NCBI GenBank assembly: GCA_003990955.1
Contig: BIFV01000003.1
Span: 1-64,000 of the forward strand
Reading direction: 5' to 3'
From: Sporomusaceae bacterium FL31
GTDB taxonomy: Bacteria > Bacillota > Negativicutes > DSM-1736 > Dendrosporobacteraceae
Length of the DNA: 64,000 nucleotides
This document shows, in pieces, positions 9,671-19,452 of the stretch. The notes beneath the pieces are model-generated. The model saw only the letters and a list, made by a program, of their open reading frames with translations. It was not told the origin of the DNA and did not search any database. Made by a program: the position numbers and the translations under genes. Positions within the stretch are counted from its first letter, which is position 1. Each line of letters begins with the position of its first letter.

Positions 9671-11731
9671 ATGCCTAAAGATTTGTTGCTAGAAATTGGC
9701 ACAGAAGAAATCCCAGCCCGCTTTATGCCTAATGTGCTTGCTCAATTTGAAAGCATTGCGATAGAGAAATTTGCTGAACTCCGGATTGGGCACGGTGAAG
9801 TTAGAGCTGTTGGAACACCTAGAAGACTAGCGTTAATTGTGCGTGATTTGGCACAAGAGCAAACTGACCGGAAAAGCGAAAATAAGGGACCTTCGGTAAA
9901 AATAGCTTTTGACGAAACTGGAGCTCCTACTAAGGCGTCCCAAGGGTTTGCAAAAGGACAAGGGGTAGATGTCTCGCAGCTTGTTGTGAAAGATGGCTAT
10001 GTTTATGCGCTTGTGCATGAGGCAGGTCAGGCTGTACAGCAACTATTGCCTTCAATTTTACCAGATATCATTCAATCCATTAACTTTCCAAAAAATATGC
10101 GGTGGGGTAACTTGGATTTGCGGTTTGTCAGACCGATCAGATGGCTTATTGCTTTATTCGGTACAGATTTAATACCATTTACCATCGCTGAAGTTTCAAC
10201 AAGTAATTTTACATACGGACACCGGTTTTTGAGTAAAGGAAAGATTGTCATCAGTTCTGTTAATGATTACTTTGATAAATTAGCGGAAAACCATGTCATG
10301 GTTGATCAAGAAGTACGCCGTCAAGTTATTCGTGAACAGATCGAGAAACTTGCACTAAGCCAGGGTGGTATTGCTAATATCGACGAAGATCTTTTAGAAG
10401 AAGTTATCTATTTGGTAGAATATCCTACAGCATTGTGTGGTAGATTTGAAGATAAATATTTAACTTTGCCTCCTGAGGCTGTCATTACGCCAATGCGCGA
10501 GCATCAACGTTACTTTCCGGTAGTATCAAAAGAAGGAAAGCTACTGCCTGTGTTCATTACAGTTCGTAATGGGGGATCAGACTACATTGATATCGTTCGT
10601 CATGGCAATGAAAGAGTATTGCGAGCCAGATTGGCTGATGCACAATTTTTCTTTGAGGAAGATCGTAAGATACCTTTAGAACAACGCTTGGAAAAATTGA
10701 AAGCAATTGTTTTCCAAGACGGTCTAGGCAGTTTACATGATAAAACTTTGCGTTTGGAAGGATTAGCTAAAATCATTGCAGCCGAGGCCAACTTGGATCA
10801 TGCCTTATTACCGGCAATCGAGCGTAGTGCTAAACTTGCAAAAGCTGATCTAGTGACTGGAATGGTGTATGAGTTTTCCGAACTTCAAGGAATTATGGGA
10901 AGAGAGTATGCTCTGCTAAGTGGCGAATCAGCTGAAGTCGCAACAGCAATCTTTGAGCATTACTTACCGCGGTTTTCCGGTGATCAGCTGCCGCAGTCTT
11001 CCGCAGGTCGAATGGTAAGCATTGCAGATAAGATTGATAATATTGTTGCAACATTTAGTCGTGGACTCATCCCTACTGGTTCTCAGGATCCTTATGCGTT
11101 AAGAAGGCAGGCTTTAGGCATTGTTAATATTCTGATTCAGGCTCAATATCATATATCGTTAGAAAAAGTCGTTAATCATGCTATGGACCTGATTGGAATA
11201 ACCGAGCACGAGCGGCGTGATAAACTACAACAAGATATTCAGGAGTTCTTCCGGTTACGAATTAAGAATGTCTTGGCGGATGAAAATGTACGTTATGATA
11301 TTATCGATTCAGTACTTGCCGCTGGGCATGATGATATCTATGATACTTGGCTGCGTGCTAAGGCTGTTGCTCAAGAGTGCGGAAGTGTAGCTATGCAAAA
11401 AACGATTCACGCATTTACCCGTGTAGCCAATTTAGCGAAAAATGCGGTTGCAGATCAGATTAATGAGAAACTGATGTCCACTGAAGCGGAAACTGATCTC
11501 TATAAAGCCTATGTGATGGCTCAAAATGAAGTTAGTCAGCATATGGCTAAACGTAATTTTAATGCTGTCCTAGCCGCAATAGCTGCACTGTCAGTACCTA
11601 TTGATGCTTTTTTTGGAAGTGTCATGGTTATGGTAGAAGATGTTGATATAAGAAATAATCGTCTTGCATTGCTAAAATCTATTGCCAGCTTAACTGCAGA
11701 TATAGCGGATTTCAGCAAAATTGTTGTCTAA
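9671..11731 (+). CDS. glyS: Glycyl-tRNA synthetase beta subunit
   Basis: A 686-residue partner of GlyQ that binds tRNA, beginning MPKDLLLEIGTEEIPARFM, the usual N-terminus of the family. An HD-like core (DKIDNIVATF) and the C-terminal anticodon-binding DALR-like region are present. The real start is the ATG at 9671; the frame stays open upstream only because it overlaps glyQ. A strong bidirectional terminator follows. Confidence 0.97.
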   Translation: MPKDLLLEIGTEEIPARFMPNVLAQFESIAIEKFAELRIGHGEVRAVGTPRRLALIVRDLAQEQTDRKSENKGPSVKIAFDETGAPTKASQGFAKGQGVDVSQLVVKDGYVYALVHEAGQAVQQLLPSILPDIIQSINFPKNMRWGNLDLRFVRPIRWLIALFGTDLIPFTIAEVSTSNFTYGHRFLSKGKIVISSVNDYFDKLAENHVMVDQEVRRQVIREQIEKLALSQGGIANIDEDLLEEVIYLVEYPTALCGRFEDKYLTLPPEAVITPMREHQRYFPVVSKEGKLLPVFITVRNGGSDYIDIVRHGNERVLRARLADAQFFFEEDRKIPLEQRLEKLKAIVFQDGLGSLHDKTLRLEGLAKIIAAEANLDHALLPAIERSAKLAKADLVTGMVYEFSELQGIMGREYALLSGESAEVATAIFEHYLPRFSGDQLPQSSAGRMVSIADKIDNIVATFSRGLIPTGSQDPYALRRQALGIVNILIQAQYHISLEKVVNHAMDLIGITEHERRDKLQQDIQEFFRLRIKNVLADENVRYDIIDSVLAAGHDDIYDTWLRAKAVAQECGSVAMQKTIHAFTRVANLAKNAVADQINEKLMSTEAETDLYKAYVMAQNEVSQHMAKRNFNAVLAAIAALSVPIDAFFGSVMVMVEDVDIRNNRLALLKSIASLTADIADFSKIVV

Positions 11732-11736
11732 AAATC

Positions 11737-11765
11737 AAAGCACCACGGATTTTCCGTGGTGCTTT
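11737..11765. terminator. Bidirectional terminator between glyS and lptA-like gene
   Basis: A perfect 13-bp stem AAAGCACCACGGA/TCCGTGGTGCTTT with a three-base loop. It lies between converging genes and can serve both. Confidence 0.9.
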
Positions 11766-11774
11766 GGTTTTACT

Positions 11775-12248
11775 TTATAAAATAGTATTTGTACGAAGAT
11801 CATAGCTTAAAGTGCTTGTAGTCCAAGTGCTTCCATCTTGAGTTACTTGAACATTGCCATTAAAAGTAGCAAGTTTGGTGCGCCAGTTGTATTCGACATT
11901 ATTGGCTGAAATTTGGAGGCCATTCCTGGAGAAGCTAACGCCTCCATCAATTTGAGCAGTATTTTGATTTCCGTTGACATAGACAGTATTGCCTGTGAAG
12001 TAAATATCACCTTGAGTGACAGTAACGCCATCTGATCCCCATACTTCCTTGGAAATCATACTTACTTTGGCATTGCCAGCTGTGATAACTCGACTGCCAA
12101 CTTCAATGTGCACGTTGCCACTGAGAATGTATTGTCCAGTATTGATATCAAAATATGTACTATCTGCAGTGATTATCGGCTTAGCCGCAACTGTCGCAGT
12201 CAATATGACAAGTAGGAGGGTTGTGATGAATAAGATTTTGAGTTTCAT
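11775..12248 (-). CDS. OstA/LptA-like exported protein
   Basis: A 157-residue protein with a signal peptide (MKLKILFITTLLLVILTATV, cleaved after AA/AK). The mature part is a repeating beta-strand pattern (DSTYFDINTGQYILSGNVHI, ITAGNAKVS, NNVEYNWRTKLATFNGNV) typical of the OstA/LptA fold that carries LPS across the periplasm. It faces away from dgt and is alone, without lptB/C next to it. Its presence argues for an outer membrane. Assignment to LptA itself is by fold pattern only. Confidence 0.8.
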   Translation of the reverse strand: MKLKILFITTLLLVILTATVAAKPIITADSTYFDINTGQYILSGNVHIEVGSRVITAGNAKVSMISKEVWGSDGVTVTQGDIYFTGNTVYVNGNQNTAQIDGGVSFSRNGLQISANNVEYNWRTKLATFNGNVQVTQDGSTWTTSTLSYDLRTNTIL

Positions 12249-12377
12249 AAGAAAAACACCAGCCTTTCTATTGTTTATTATAACAAATAATATTGTGTAA
12301 AGGGTATGTAAAAAATGTAAAATACTATCCTTGTGTATAATTCAGCGCTATAATTAAAATGGGGAGGGGGCGTAAAA

Positions 12378-13376
12378 ATGAATGTACGAGAACGCATTGA
12401 AGCACTAGAGTATAAGATCATGTCTCCGTATGCAAGCAAAAGTAGAGAAGCTGTACGGGATAAGGAAGAGGAAGCGTGTAAGTTTAGAACTTCTTTTCAG
12501 CGTGATCGTGACCGCATTATTCACAGTAAGGCATTTCGGCGACTTAAGCATAAAACCCAAGTGTATATATCACCTGGTGATCATTATCGGATGAGAATGA
12601 CCCACAGTCTTGAAGTCGCTCAAATTTCACGCACAATTGCTCGTGGCCTTATGCTTAATGAAGACTTAACTGAAGCGATTGCTCTAGGACATGATGTTGG
12701 ACATACGCCGTTTGGGCATTCAGGTGAATACGCTTTACGAGAAATCCTCGGTCACTATAATCACAATGAGCAAAGCTTAAGAATTGTGGAGTATTTAGAG
12801 CGAAATGGTGCTGGTCTTAATTTGACCTTGGAAGTAAAAGATGGTATCGTGAATCATACAGGATCCAACAAGCCTTTTACTTTGGAAGGAAGCATTGTGC
12901 GAATTGGTGACAGAATTGCTTACTTATGTCATGATTATGATGATGGGATACGGGCAGGTATGTTAAAGCCAGCAGATTTGCCGCAGAAGGTGGTCTCTGT
13001 TTTAGGCAGCAAGCCTTCTGATATGATTACAGTAATGGTTTCGGACATGATTACTGCTTCGGATGGCAAGAAACAAATACAACTATCTGCTGAAGTCAAA
13101 CAGGCAATGGATGAACTCCGGGAGTTTATGTTTGAGAAAATATATCATTCTGTTGATTTAGAACCTGATCGAAAAAAGGCGGCCTATGTAATCCATAAAC
13201 TCTATGACTATTTTATGGTTAATCCTGGCGCTTTGCCGCAAGAATTCTTGGATCGTGAAGACCGGTGGGGCTTACAGACTACTGTCATTGATTATATAGC
13301 AGGACTAACAGATTTATTTGCAATCAATATATTTGAGAAATTATTTATTCCTTCGAAGTGGATCAATGCTAAATAA
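12378..13376 (+). CDS. dgt: dGTP triphosphohydrolase-like HD protein
   Basis: A 332-residue HD-domain dNTP triphosphohydrolase (dNTP to deoxynucleoside plus triphosphate). Metal ligands are visible in MTHSLEVAQISR and ALGHDVGHTPFGHSGE, with the later HD-superfamily Asp in RIGDRIAYLCHDYDDG. Its length fits the shorter, type 2 branch. It starts at ATG after GGGGAGGGGG and ends before a hairpin terminator; dnaG-sigA follow, the usual Firmicute order. Confidence 0.92.
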   Translation: MNVRERIEALEYKIMSPYASKSREAVRDKEEEACKFRTSFQRDRDRIIHSKAFRRLKHKTQVYISPGDHYRMRMTHSLEVAQISRTIARGLMLNEDLTEAIALGHDVGHTPFGHSGEYALREILGHYNHNEQSLRIVEYLERNGAGLNLTLEVKDGIVNHTGSNKPFTLEGSIVRIGDRIAYLCHDYDDGIRAGMLKPADLPQKVVSVLGSKPSDMITVMVSDMITASDGKKQIQLSAEVKQAMDELREFMFEKIYHSVDLEPDRKKAAYVIHKLYDYFMVNPGALPQEFLDREDRWGLQTTVIDYIAGLTDLFAINIFEKLFIPSKWINAK

Positions 13377-13384
13377 GGATTAGG

Positions 13385-13417
13385 GCTTAGTATTTACTAT
13401 ACTAAGCTCGTTTTTTT
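13385..13417 (+). terminator. Terminator after dgt
   Basis: A nine-bp stem GCTTAGTAT/ATACTAAGC followed by TCG and seven T. Confidence 0.85.
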
Positions 13418-13734
13418 AATTAGCAAACTTATTGTTTTTTGTCAAGAGGTAAAAAAGGATATTTCTTGTTTATATTGAATATAAATGATAAGAGAATTTG
13501 ATTTAAGCAAAAAAATGAATAAGCAGGATAATTAAAGAAAATGTAGAATTAAGTCAAACCTTGATAATTTAAAATGGCCTATTAGTGAGTGCTATGCTTG
13601 AATTAAGCAGGAAAATTTAAAAAAATAGCGAAAACATGAAATATAGTGTAATAATGTATATATATGCTTCTTTTGTATTATAATGTAATGAAAAATATTC
13701 AATATGTATACGGAGCGCTATAAAGGGTGAACTT
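13418..13734 (+). promoter_or_regulatory. AT-rich promoter region of dnaG-sigA
   Basis: No gene is visible here. A TATAAT box lies at 13679-13684 without a good -35. An imperfect direct repeat of TAAGCAGG plus an A/T tail occurs at 13520 and 13604. The stretch presumably holds the promoter(s) of the dnaG-sigA operon. Confidence 0.5.
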
Positions 13735-15540
13735 ATGAAAGATATGGCTTATGATGATTTTATTGAAAAATTGCGCTCACAAAGCGATATCGTAAGCATT
13801 ATTTCGGACTATGTCCCTTTGAAAAAAAAGGGGAAAAACTATTGGGGCTGCTGCCCCTTTCATCAGGAAAAATCACCATCGTTTTCGGTAACTCCAGATA
13901 AGGGTTTTTTTTATTGTTTTGGTTGCCAGACCGGAGGAAACGTTTTTAATTTTTTAATGAAAATTGAAAACGTTGTATTTATTGACGCAGTAAAGATATT
14001 GGCGCGGAAGATGAATATTCCTTTACCACAAAAAGAAAAATCGGCACAAGAAATTGCTAGGGATAAGGAACTTGCAAAACTTTGGCGAGCCAATGAAATG
14101 GCAAGAGAGTTTTTTCATGCCTGCTTAACGAAAACAAGTTACGGGAAACCAGCCCGAGAATATTTACTGCGACGTGGAGTCACTGATGAAGTCATTCAAA
14201 ATTTCAAGATAGGTTTTGCTCCTCAGTCCTGGGATAAGTTATCAACTGCTTTCCTGGAAAGAGGTGTTGAAGCCGAGATCCTTTTGAAAGCTGGCTTAGC
14301 TGTTGAACGCACATCAGGCTCTGGCGTATTTGATCGGTTTAGGAATCGGATTATTTTCCCGATATGTGATTTGCGGGGCAGAGTGACTGGTTTTGGCGGC
14401 AGGGTTCTTGATGATAGTCAGCCCAAATATTTAAATACACCTGAAACGCCAGTTTTTAATAAACGGAATATGCTATTTGGCTTTGATAGTGCGCAAAAAT
14501 TTATTCGCGAATGTGGGAGCGTTCTTGTTGTAGAAGGATATATGGATGTCATTACGGCTCGTATTTTTGGGATAAATAATATTGTAGCTTCACTTGGTAC
14601 CGCCTTTACTGCGGATCAGGCTAAGCAATTGATGCGGTATACTGATGAAATAGTTTTCGCTTATGATAGTGATGCTGCCGGGCAATTGGCAACAATACGA
14701 GCGTTATCAATTGTACGCAATCTTGGTGCTTCCGTGAAAATAGTCTCTATACCTGATGGCAAGGATCCGGATGGTTTTATAACAAAACATGGTGCTGATG
14801 CTTTCAAAAAGTTAATTGAGGAAGCTGCTCCGCTATTAGATTATCAGGTTAAACAGGCTTTGATGGGAATTGATTATTCAAATCTGGAGGGCAAGGTTGC
14901 GGTTGTCTCTAAGGTTGTACCCGCTTTAGCTGATGCTGATAATGCTGTTGAAGTAAATGCGCACATTGCTCAAATATCTCAAAGTCTAGGAATTGATGAA
15001 AGTGCGATAAGAAGTGAAGTTAGCAAGTATTTAGATCAATCCCAAAAGGATAAAAATGTAAAAATGGGGAAAACTATTAAAATGCTGACATTATCAAAGA
15101 ATATAGATAGTGCAGTGATACAGGCCCAACGACACATTATCCGGTTAATTTGGGAAGATGATACTATTATACCATATGTTCAAGCTCAATTAAGCATAGA
15201 AGAAATTCAAAATGATCAGCATCGTGAGATAATTAAAATGCTATTTGATGCGTATAATATGGAAAAAAACATTCAGAACTTCATGTTGTCGATGACAATG
15301 AATGAAGCAGCAAATACCGAGTTGTCGCATATTTTGTTAATAGACATACAGCATGCTGATGTTTCAAAGCAAATAGACGATTGCATAAAAACAATTAGGG
15401 TATCTAGTTTAGGTCATTTGTATGAACAACATCGCCTGCGGGCAGATGAATTACAACGCATGGGGGATAGTCGCTTTCTGCAGGAATTAGCGGAAAGTCA
15501 GCGAATAAAACATGAAATTAGCAAATTACACTATTCATAA
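13735..15540 (+). CDS. dnaG: DNA primase DnaG
   Basis: Synthesises RNA primers at the replication fork; 601 residues. There is an N-terminal CHC2 zinc finger (CCPFHQEKSPSFSVTP ... YCFGC, residues about 38-63). The TOPRIM catalytic core has VVEGYMDVI, YDSDAAG and PDGKDPDGFI, and the C-terminal region binds helicase. The start ATG has AAAGGGTG upstream; an internal ATG at codon 3 is also possible. sigA follows in the same orientation after 54 bases. Confidence 0.96.
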   Translation: MKDMAYDDFIEKLRSQSDIVSIISDYVPLKKKGKNYWGCCPFHQEKSPSFSVTPDKGFFYCFGCQTGGNVFNFLMKIENVVFIDAVKILARKMNIPLPQKEKSAQEIARDKELAKLWRANEMAREFFHACLTKTSYGKPAREYLLRRGVTDEVIQNFKIGFAPQSWDKLSTAFLERGVEAEILLKAGLAVERTSGSGVFDRFRNRIIFPICDLRGRVTGFGGRVLDDSQPKYLNTPETPVFNKRNMLFGFDSAQKFIRECGSVLVVEGYMDVITARIFGINNIVASLGTAFTADQAKQLMRYTDEIVFAYDSDAAGQLATIRALSIVRNLGASVKIVSIPDGKDPDGFITKHGADAFKKLIEEAAPLLDYQVKQALMGIDYSNLEGKVAVVSKVVPALADADNAVEVNAHIAQISQSLGIDESAIRSEVSKYLDQSQKDKNVKMGKTIKMLTLSKNIDSAVIQAQRHIIRLIWEDDTIIPYVQAQLSIEEIQNDQHREIIKMLFDAYNMEKNIQNFMLSMTMNEAANTELSHILLIDIQHADVSKQIDDCIKTIRVSSLGHLYEQHRLRADELQRMGDSRFLQELAESQRIKHEISKLHYS

Positions 15541-15594
15541 GCTGAATATACCAAATTCTTTAATCGCGATAGCCACGGGGAGGAGGGGAGTAAA

Positions 15595-16707
15595 ATGACT
15601 GAGAAAAAAAATATCTCGAATGATAATGTAGATAAATTGTTAAGTAAAGGTAAAAAGCGTGGCGGCGTAATTACCTATGGTGAAATCATGGACACTCTCC
15701 AAGGCGAAGATTTATCTCCTGATGAAATAGATGATATGTATGAAGTGTTCTCAAGCAAAGGTATTGAAATAGTGGATGAAATTCCTGACGTAGAGACTCT
15801 TGATGACCCGGATATTTCTGATATGGAAGAGGTCGCTCCAGAAGAAGTAGATATTGATTTATCTATTCCTGAAGGAATTAGCATTGATGATCCGGTACGT
15901 ATGTATCTGAAAGAGATCGGCCGTGTTCCGCTTCTTACTGCCGACGAAGAAATTCAATTGGCAAAAAGAATGGAAAACGGGGATGAAGAAGCAAAAAGAC
16001 GATTGGCCGAAGCTAATTTACGTTTGGTTGTCAGCATTGCTAAAAGATATGTCGGTCGTGGTATGTTGTTCCTGGATTTAATTCAAGAAGGCAACCTGGG
16101 ATTAATTAAAGCTGTTGAAAAATTCGATTATAATAAAGGGTATAAATTTAGTACCTATGCTACATGGTGGATTCGTCAGGCTATAACGAGAGCTATTGCC
16201 GATCAGGCTCGTACTATTCGTATTCCTGTGCACATGGTTGAGACGATCAATAAGCTTATTCGTGTATCACGCCAATTGTTGCAGGAACTAGGTCGTGAGC
16301 CTGTGCCTGAAGAAATTGCCCGTGAGATGGATATCAGTGTAGACCGAGTACGCGAAATCATGAAAATTGCGCAAGAGCCAGTATCTTTGGAGACGCCCAT
16401 AGGCGAGGAAGAAGATTCTCATCTAGGTGACTTCATTGAGGATCAAGATGCACCGGCTCCAGCTGAAGCAGCTTCTTTTATGCTTTTGAAGGAACAACTG
16501 GAAGAAGTGTTAGAAACCCTTACGCCGCGTGAAGAAAAAGTATTGAGACTTCGCTTTGGACTTGATGATGGGCGGGCGAGGACGCTTGAAGAAGTTGGTC
16601 AACATTTTGGTGTTACTCGAGAACGTATTCGTCAAATTGAAGCCAAAGCACTAAGGAAGTTACGTCATCCAAGCAGAAGTAAAAAACTTAAAGATTTCTT
16701 AGAATAG
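15595..16707 (+). CDS. sigA: Primary sigma factor SigA/RpoD
   Basis: The housekeeping sigma-70 factor; 370 residues. Region 1.1 is at 10-85, region 1.2 at [13 protein letters not shown], and region 2 contains [28 protein letters not shown] and [10 protein letters not shown]. Region 3 follows, and the region 4 helix-turn-helix is [20 protein letters not shown]. It directs transcription from the TTGACA/TATAAT promoters seen at 16755 and 22833. Confidence 0.98.
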   Translation: MTEKKNISNDNVDKLLSKGKKRGGVITYGEIMDTLQGEDLSPDEIDDMYEVFSSKGIEIVDEIPDVETLDDPDISDMEEVAPEEVDIDLSIPEGISIDDPVRMYLKEIGRVPLLTADEEIQLAKRMENGDEEAKRRLAEANLRLVVSIAKRYVGRGMLFLDLIQEGNLGLIKAVEKFDYNKGYKFSTYATWWIRQAITRAIADQARTIRIPVHMVETINKLIRVSRQLLQELGREPVPEEIAREMDISVDRVREIMKIAQEPVSLETPIGEEEDSHLGDFIEDQDAPAPAEAASFMLLKEQLEEVLETLTPREEKVLRLRFGLDDGRARTLEEVGQHFGVTRERIRQIEAKALRKLRHPSRSKKLKDFLE

Positions 16708-16754
16708 TTCTGTGGGGATATCGATCAAATTGGTATCTATTTATGATAATTTGC

Positions 16755-16783
16755 TTGACATAACGTTTTGATTATTTTATAAT
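16755..16783 (+). promoter_or_regulatory. Sigma-A promoter of the tRNA cluster
   Basis: TTGACA (16755-16760), a 17-base spacer, and TATAAT (16778-16783): a perfect consensus ending 18 bases before the first tRNA. Confidence 0.9.
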
Positions 16784-16801
16784 AGTATTCGTTGACGACA
16801 T

Positions 16802-16877
16802 TCCTCGATAGCTCAGCTGGTAGAGCAATCGGCTGTTAACCGATCGGTCGTAGGTTCGAGTCCTACTCGAGGAGCCA
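16802..16877 (+). tRNA. tRNA-Asn (GUU)
   Basis: A 76-base cloverleaf with encoded CCA. The acceptor is TCCTCGA/TCGAGGA, the anticodon loop CTGTTAA carries GTT, and the T loop is TTCGAGT. Confidence 0.96.
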
Positions 16878-16925
16878 TCAAAATACAACTGCAGCCTGTA
16901 ATTTCAGCTGCTTTAATTTTTTGTC

Positions 16926-17000
16926 GGGCCTATAGCTCAGCGGTAGAGCAGCCGGCTCATAACCGGCTGGTCCCTGGTTCGAACCCAGGTGGGCCCACCA
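16926..17000 (+). tRNA. tRNA with CAU anticodon (Met, possibly Ile2)
   Basis: A 75-base cloverleaf with encoded CCA. The acceptor is GGGCCTA/TGGGCCC and the anticodon loop is CTCATAA within a GCCGG/CCGGC stem. It lacks initiator features (no GGG/CCC anticodon stem and no C1 mismatch). Elongator Met or a lysidine-modified Ile tRNA cannot be separated by eye. Confidence 0.92.
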
Positions 17001-17009
17001 ATTTATTAT

Positions 17010-17084
17010 GGCCCGTTGGTCAAGCGGTTAAGACACCGCCCTTTCACGGCGGTATCGGGGGTTCGATTCCCCCACGGGTCACCA
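17010..17084 (+). tRNA. tRNA-Glu (UUC)
   Basis: A 75-base cloverleaf with encoded CCA. The anticodon loop CTTTCAC carries TTC, with the anticodon stem CCGCC/GGCGG. The acceptor is GGCCCGT/ACGGGTC. Confidence 0.95.
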
Positions 17085-17192
17085 TTTAGTTTTAATTGTT
17101 GGACATTAACTATTTGCTTAAATCCATTGGTTGGTCTAATTAAGATAATAAAGGATGTTATGGGGTCACTAAACTCAATATCCAAATCTAAC

Positions 17193-17268
<76 letters not shown>

Positions 17269-17279
17269 CTTAAAAATCA

Positions 17280-17307
17280 ATGCAAAGCGTATGCTTTGCA
17301 TTTTTTG
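17280..17307 (+). terminator. Terminator after tRNA cluster
   Basis: A nine-bp stem ATGCAAAGC/GCTTTGCAT followed by TTTTTT. Confidence 0.9.
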
Positions 17308-17408
17308 TACTATATTAATTTATTGCTATGAGATTGTCATTTTAAAGTTCAAGGACAAAGTAATATCGTAAATTGTTTATTACATAAGCATAAAAATATT
17401 ATTACGAG

Positions 17409-18107
17409 GTGAGAACACTGAAACTTGGCACACGGTTGATGAAAGTTGCCTCATTTGTGCCTAAGAGTGCAAGAGTGGCTGATATTGGCACTGATCATGC
17501 CTATTTACCGATATATTTAGTCAGTGAGGAAATTATTGCTTCTGCAGTTGCGGGGGAAGTCAATAAAGGTCCGTATCAGGCTGCGGAAGAAGCCCTTAAA
17601 CAGCACGGGTATGCTGATAGAATATCGCTACGAATGGGGAACGGATTAGAAATTCTCAGCCCTTATGAGGTTGATGTTGTAACAATAGCAGGGATGGGTG
17701 GTGCAACGATTGCGGATATATTAGCAAGGTTTCCTGAGGTAACTGCTTCGCTTAGTAAAATTATCATGCAGCCCATGAATGCGGCAGCGTTAATCCGACA
17801 GTGGTTGTTGGCAAATCATTGGATGATTGCGGATGAGGCACTAGTAAAGGAAGATGGTCGGTTATATGAAATTATCACAGCAGTACAAGGTGAGCAAGTT
17901 ATTCCTGAACAGATACTCTATGATATTGGACCGATTATATGGTCAAAGCGGTTGCCTTTTCTGGCAGAGCACCTTCAAAATTTGATGGATCAATCCAAAC
18001 GTGTGCTAAGTGAAATGGATGCTAGTCCGAGTGCACGCGTTTCTCCGAAATATTCGTATCACACTCAAAAGATTAAGGATTTGGAGTTGAAAATATCATG
18101 CCTGTAA
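17409..18107 (+). CDS. trmK: tRNA (adenine-22 N1)-methyltransferase
   Basis: SAM-dependent enzyme making m1A22 in tRNA; 232 residues. Motif I is VADIGTDHAYLPIYL, followed by TIAGMGGATI and the later QPMNA segment. The start is unclear: GTG at 17409 is the first usable start, but its only Shine-Dalgarno-like site (GAGGTGAG) overlaps it. A CTG at 17418, giving MKLGTRL, is spaced correctly from that site and matches the family N-terminus. The 3' end overlaps the next gene by 10 bases. Confidence 0.9.
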   Translation: MRTLKLGTRLMKVASFVPKSARVADIGTDHAYLPIYLVSEEIIASAVAGEVNKGPYQAAEEALKQHGYADRISLRMGNGLEILSPYEVDVVTIAGMGGATIADILARFPEVTASLSKIIMQPMNAAALIRQWLLANHWMIADEALVKEDGRLYEIITAVQGEQVIPEQILYDIGPIIWSKRLPFLAEHLQNLMDQSKRVLSEMDASPSARVSPKYSYHTQKIKDLELKISCL

Positions 18108-19219
18108 GCTGTCAAGTCGTGATGGAGGCCATGGATAAAATGGCACCTAGACATTTAGCTGAAAGTTGGGATAATGTTGGGCTGTTAGTGGGTAATCCGG
18201 CTCAGTCAATTGCTAAAATACTTGTATGTTTAGATGTGACCGAGGCCGTTGTTAATCACGCGATAGCCAATGGTGTAAATTTGATTATTGCGCATCACCC
18301 CTTAATATTTAAACCTTTGCCAAATTTGCGCACAGATTCTCCGCAGGGCAAACTCTTAGCTGATATTCTAAAAGCTGATATTGCAGTTTTTTCGGCTCAC
18401 ACTAATCTTGATGTTGCCAGCAATGGTGTAAATGATGTTTTGGCTACCCGATTTCAGCTGCAAGACTTAGAATGCTTAACCAGCAGTTATAGTGAAAAGC
18501 TGCTTAAACTCGCCGTTTTTGTTCCTAAAGACTATGTAGAATTGGTTCGAAAAGCCATTACGACGGCTGGCGCAGGTCACATTGGGAAATATAGTGATTG
18601 TACATACCATAGCGAAGGAATTGGCACTTTTTTACCACGTGAAGGTTCTAGTCCTTTTATTGGTGAACAAGGAAACTTAACTTATACGCCTGAAGTTAAG
18701 TTAGAAACGATTATGCCTGAAAGAATTAGTAAAAAAGTCATTAAGGCCATGCTGAAGAGTCATCCCTATGAAGAAGTAGCCTATGATATTTACCCTTTGA
18801 TCAATTCGAGTGAACATTTAGGGCTGGGGAGAATCGGTAAATTACCTTCAGCTAACACACTTGGTGAATTTGCACTTGTAGCTAAAGAAGTTCTTGGCGT
18901 CAATCAAGTTAGGATTGTTGGCTCACTTGATAAGAAGGTTCATAAAGTAGCTGTTTGTGGCGGCAGCGGTGCAAGCTTAATAAAAAGGGCCGCCTTTTTA
19001 GGTGCTGATGTTCTCGTTACAGGCGATCTAAAATACCATGAAGCTCAGGATGCGATTGCTCTAGGTTTAGCGGTGATTGATGCAGGTCATTATGCTACAG
19101 AATTGCCTGTTGTTGTGCATCTAGCTGATTATTTAAGAACATGCGCTGCTACTGGCAAATGGAAAGTTGAAATTGATGCAGATGATATAAGTCACGATGT
19201 TTTTACTGTAATTGTGTAA
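18098..19219 (+). CDS. Nif3-like dinuclear metal protein (YqfO type)
   Basis: A 373-residue NIF3/DUF34 protein with the two conserved metal-binding ends: LIIAHHPLIF and SAHTNLDVASNGVND in the N-terminal part, and DAGHYATELPVV in the C-terminal part. A PII-like insert lies in the middle (about 130-230), as in Bacillus YqfO. It has been suggested to act in GTP cyclohydrolase-like metabolism or metal handling; the true role is unknown. It is coupled to trmK, the conserved Firmicute pair. Confidence 0.93.
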   Translation: MPVSCQVVMEAMDKMAPRHLAESWDNVGLLVGNPAQSIAKILVCLDVTEAVVNHAIANGVNLIIAHHPLIFKPLPNLRTDSPQGKLLADILKADIAVFSAHTNLDVASNGVNDVLATRFQLQDLECLTSSYSEKLLKLAVFVPKDYVELVRKAITTAGAGHIGKYSDCTYHSEGIGTFLPREGSSPFIGEQGNLTYTPEVKLETIMPERISKKVIKAMLKSHPYEEVAYDIYPLINSSEHLGLGRIGKLPSANTLGEFALVAKEVLGVNQVRIVGSLDKKVHKVAVCGGSGASLIKRAAFLGADVLVTGDLKYHEAQDAIALGLAVIDAGHYATELPVVVHLADYLRTCAATGKWKVEIDADDISHDVFTVIV

Positions 19220-19296
19220 ATGTTATTGACGATATTATCGATTAAGTATACAATGATGGTGTCAAGATTAAGTAGTTACACAATTTTATTTTGTTG

Positions 19297-19386
19297 CCGG
19301 GGGAGCTCATGTTATGGGCTGAGAGTGGGCTATAAGCACCAGACCTCTTAACCTGATCGGGATAATGCCCGCGTAGGAAGGTATGA
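19297..19386 (+). promoter_or_regulatory. TPP riboswitch (THI element)
   Basis: Conserved THI-box parts are in order: GGGGGAGC, GGGCTGAGAGTGG, CAGACC, then ACCTGATCGGGATAATGCCCGCGTAGG. It precedes a terminator and thiS, so thiamine pyrophosphate should switch the thi operon off by attenuation. Confidence 0.96.
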
Positions 19387-19396
19387 AAGTATTTGC

Positions 19397-19436
19397 GCAC
19401 GCCTGAACCTATTCGGGAGTGCTTTTTATTTTTTTT
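19397..19436 (+). terminator. TPP riboswitch expression-platform terminator
   Basis: A GCAC-G-CCTGAA/TTCGGG-A-GTGC hairpin followed by TTTTTATTTTTTTT, placed between the aptamer and the thiS ribosome-binding site. Confidence 0.85.
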
Positions 19437-19452
19437 AGGAGTGGTGATGACT

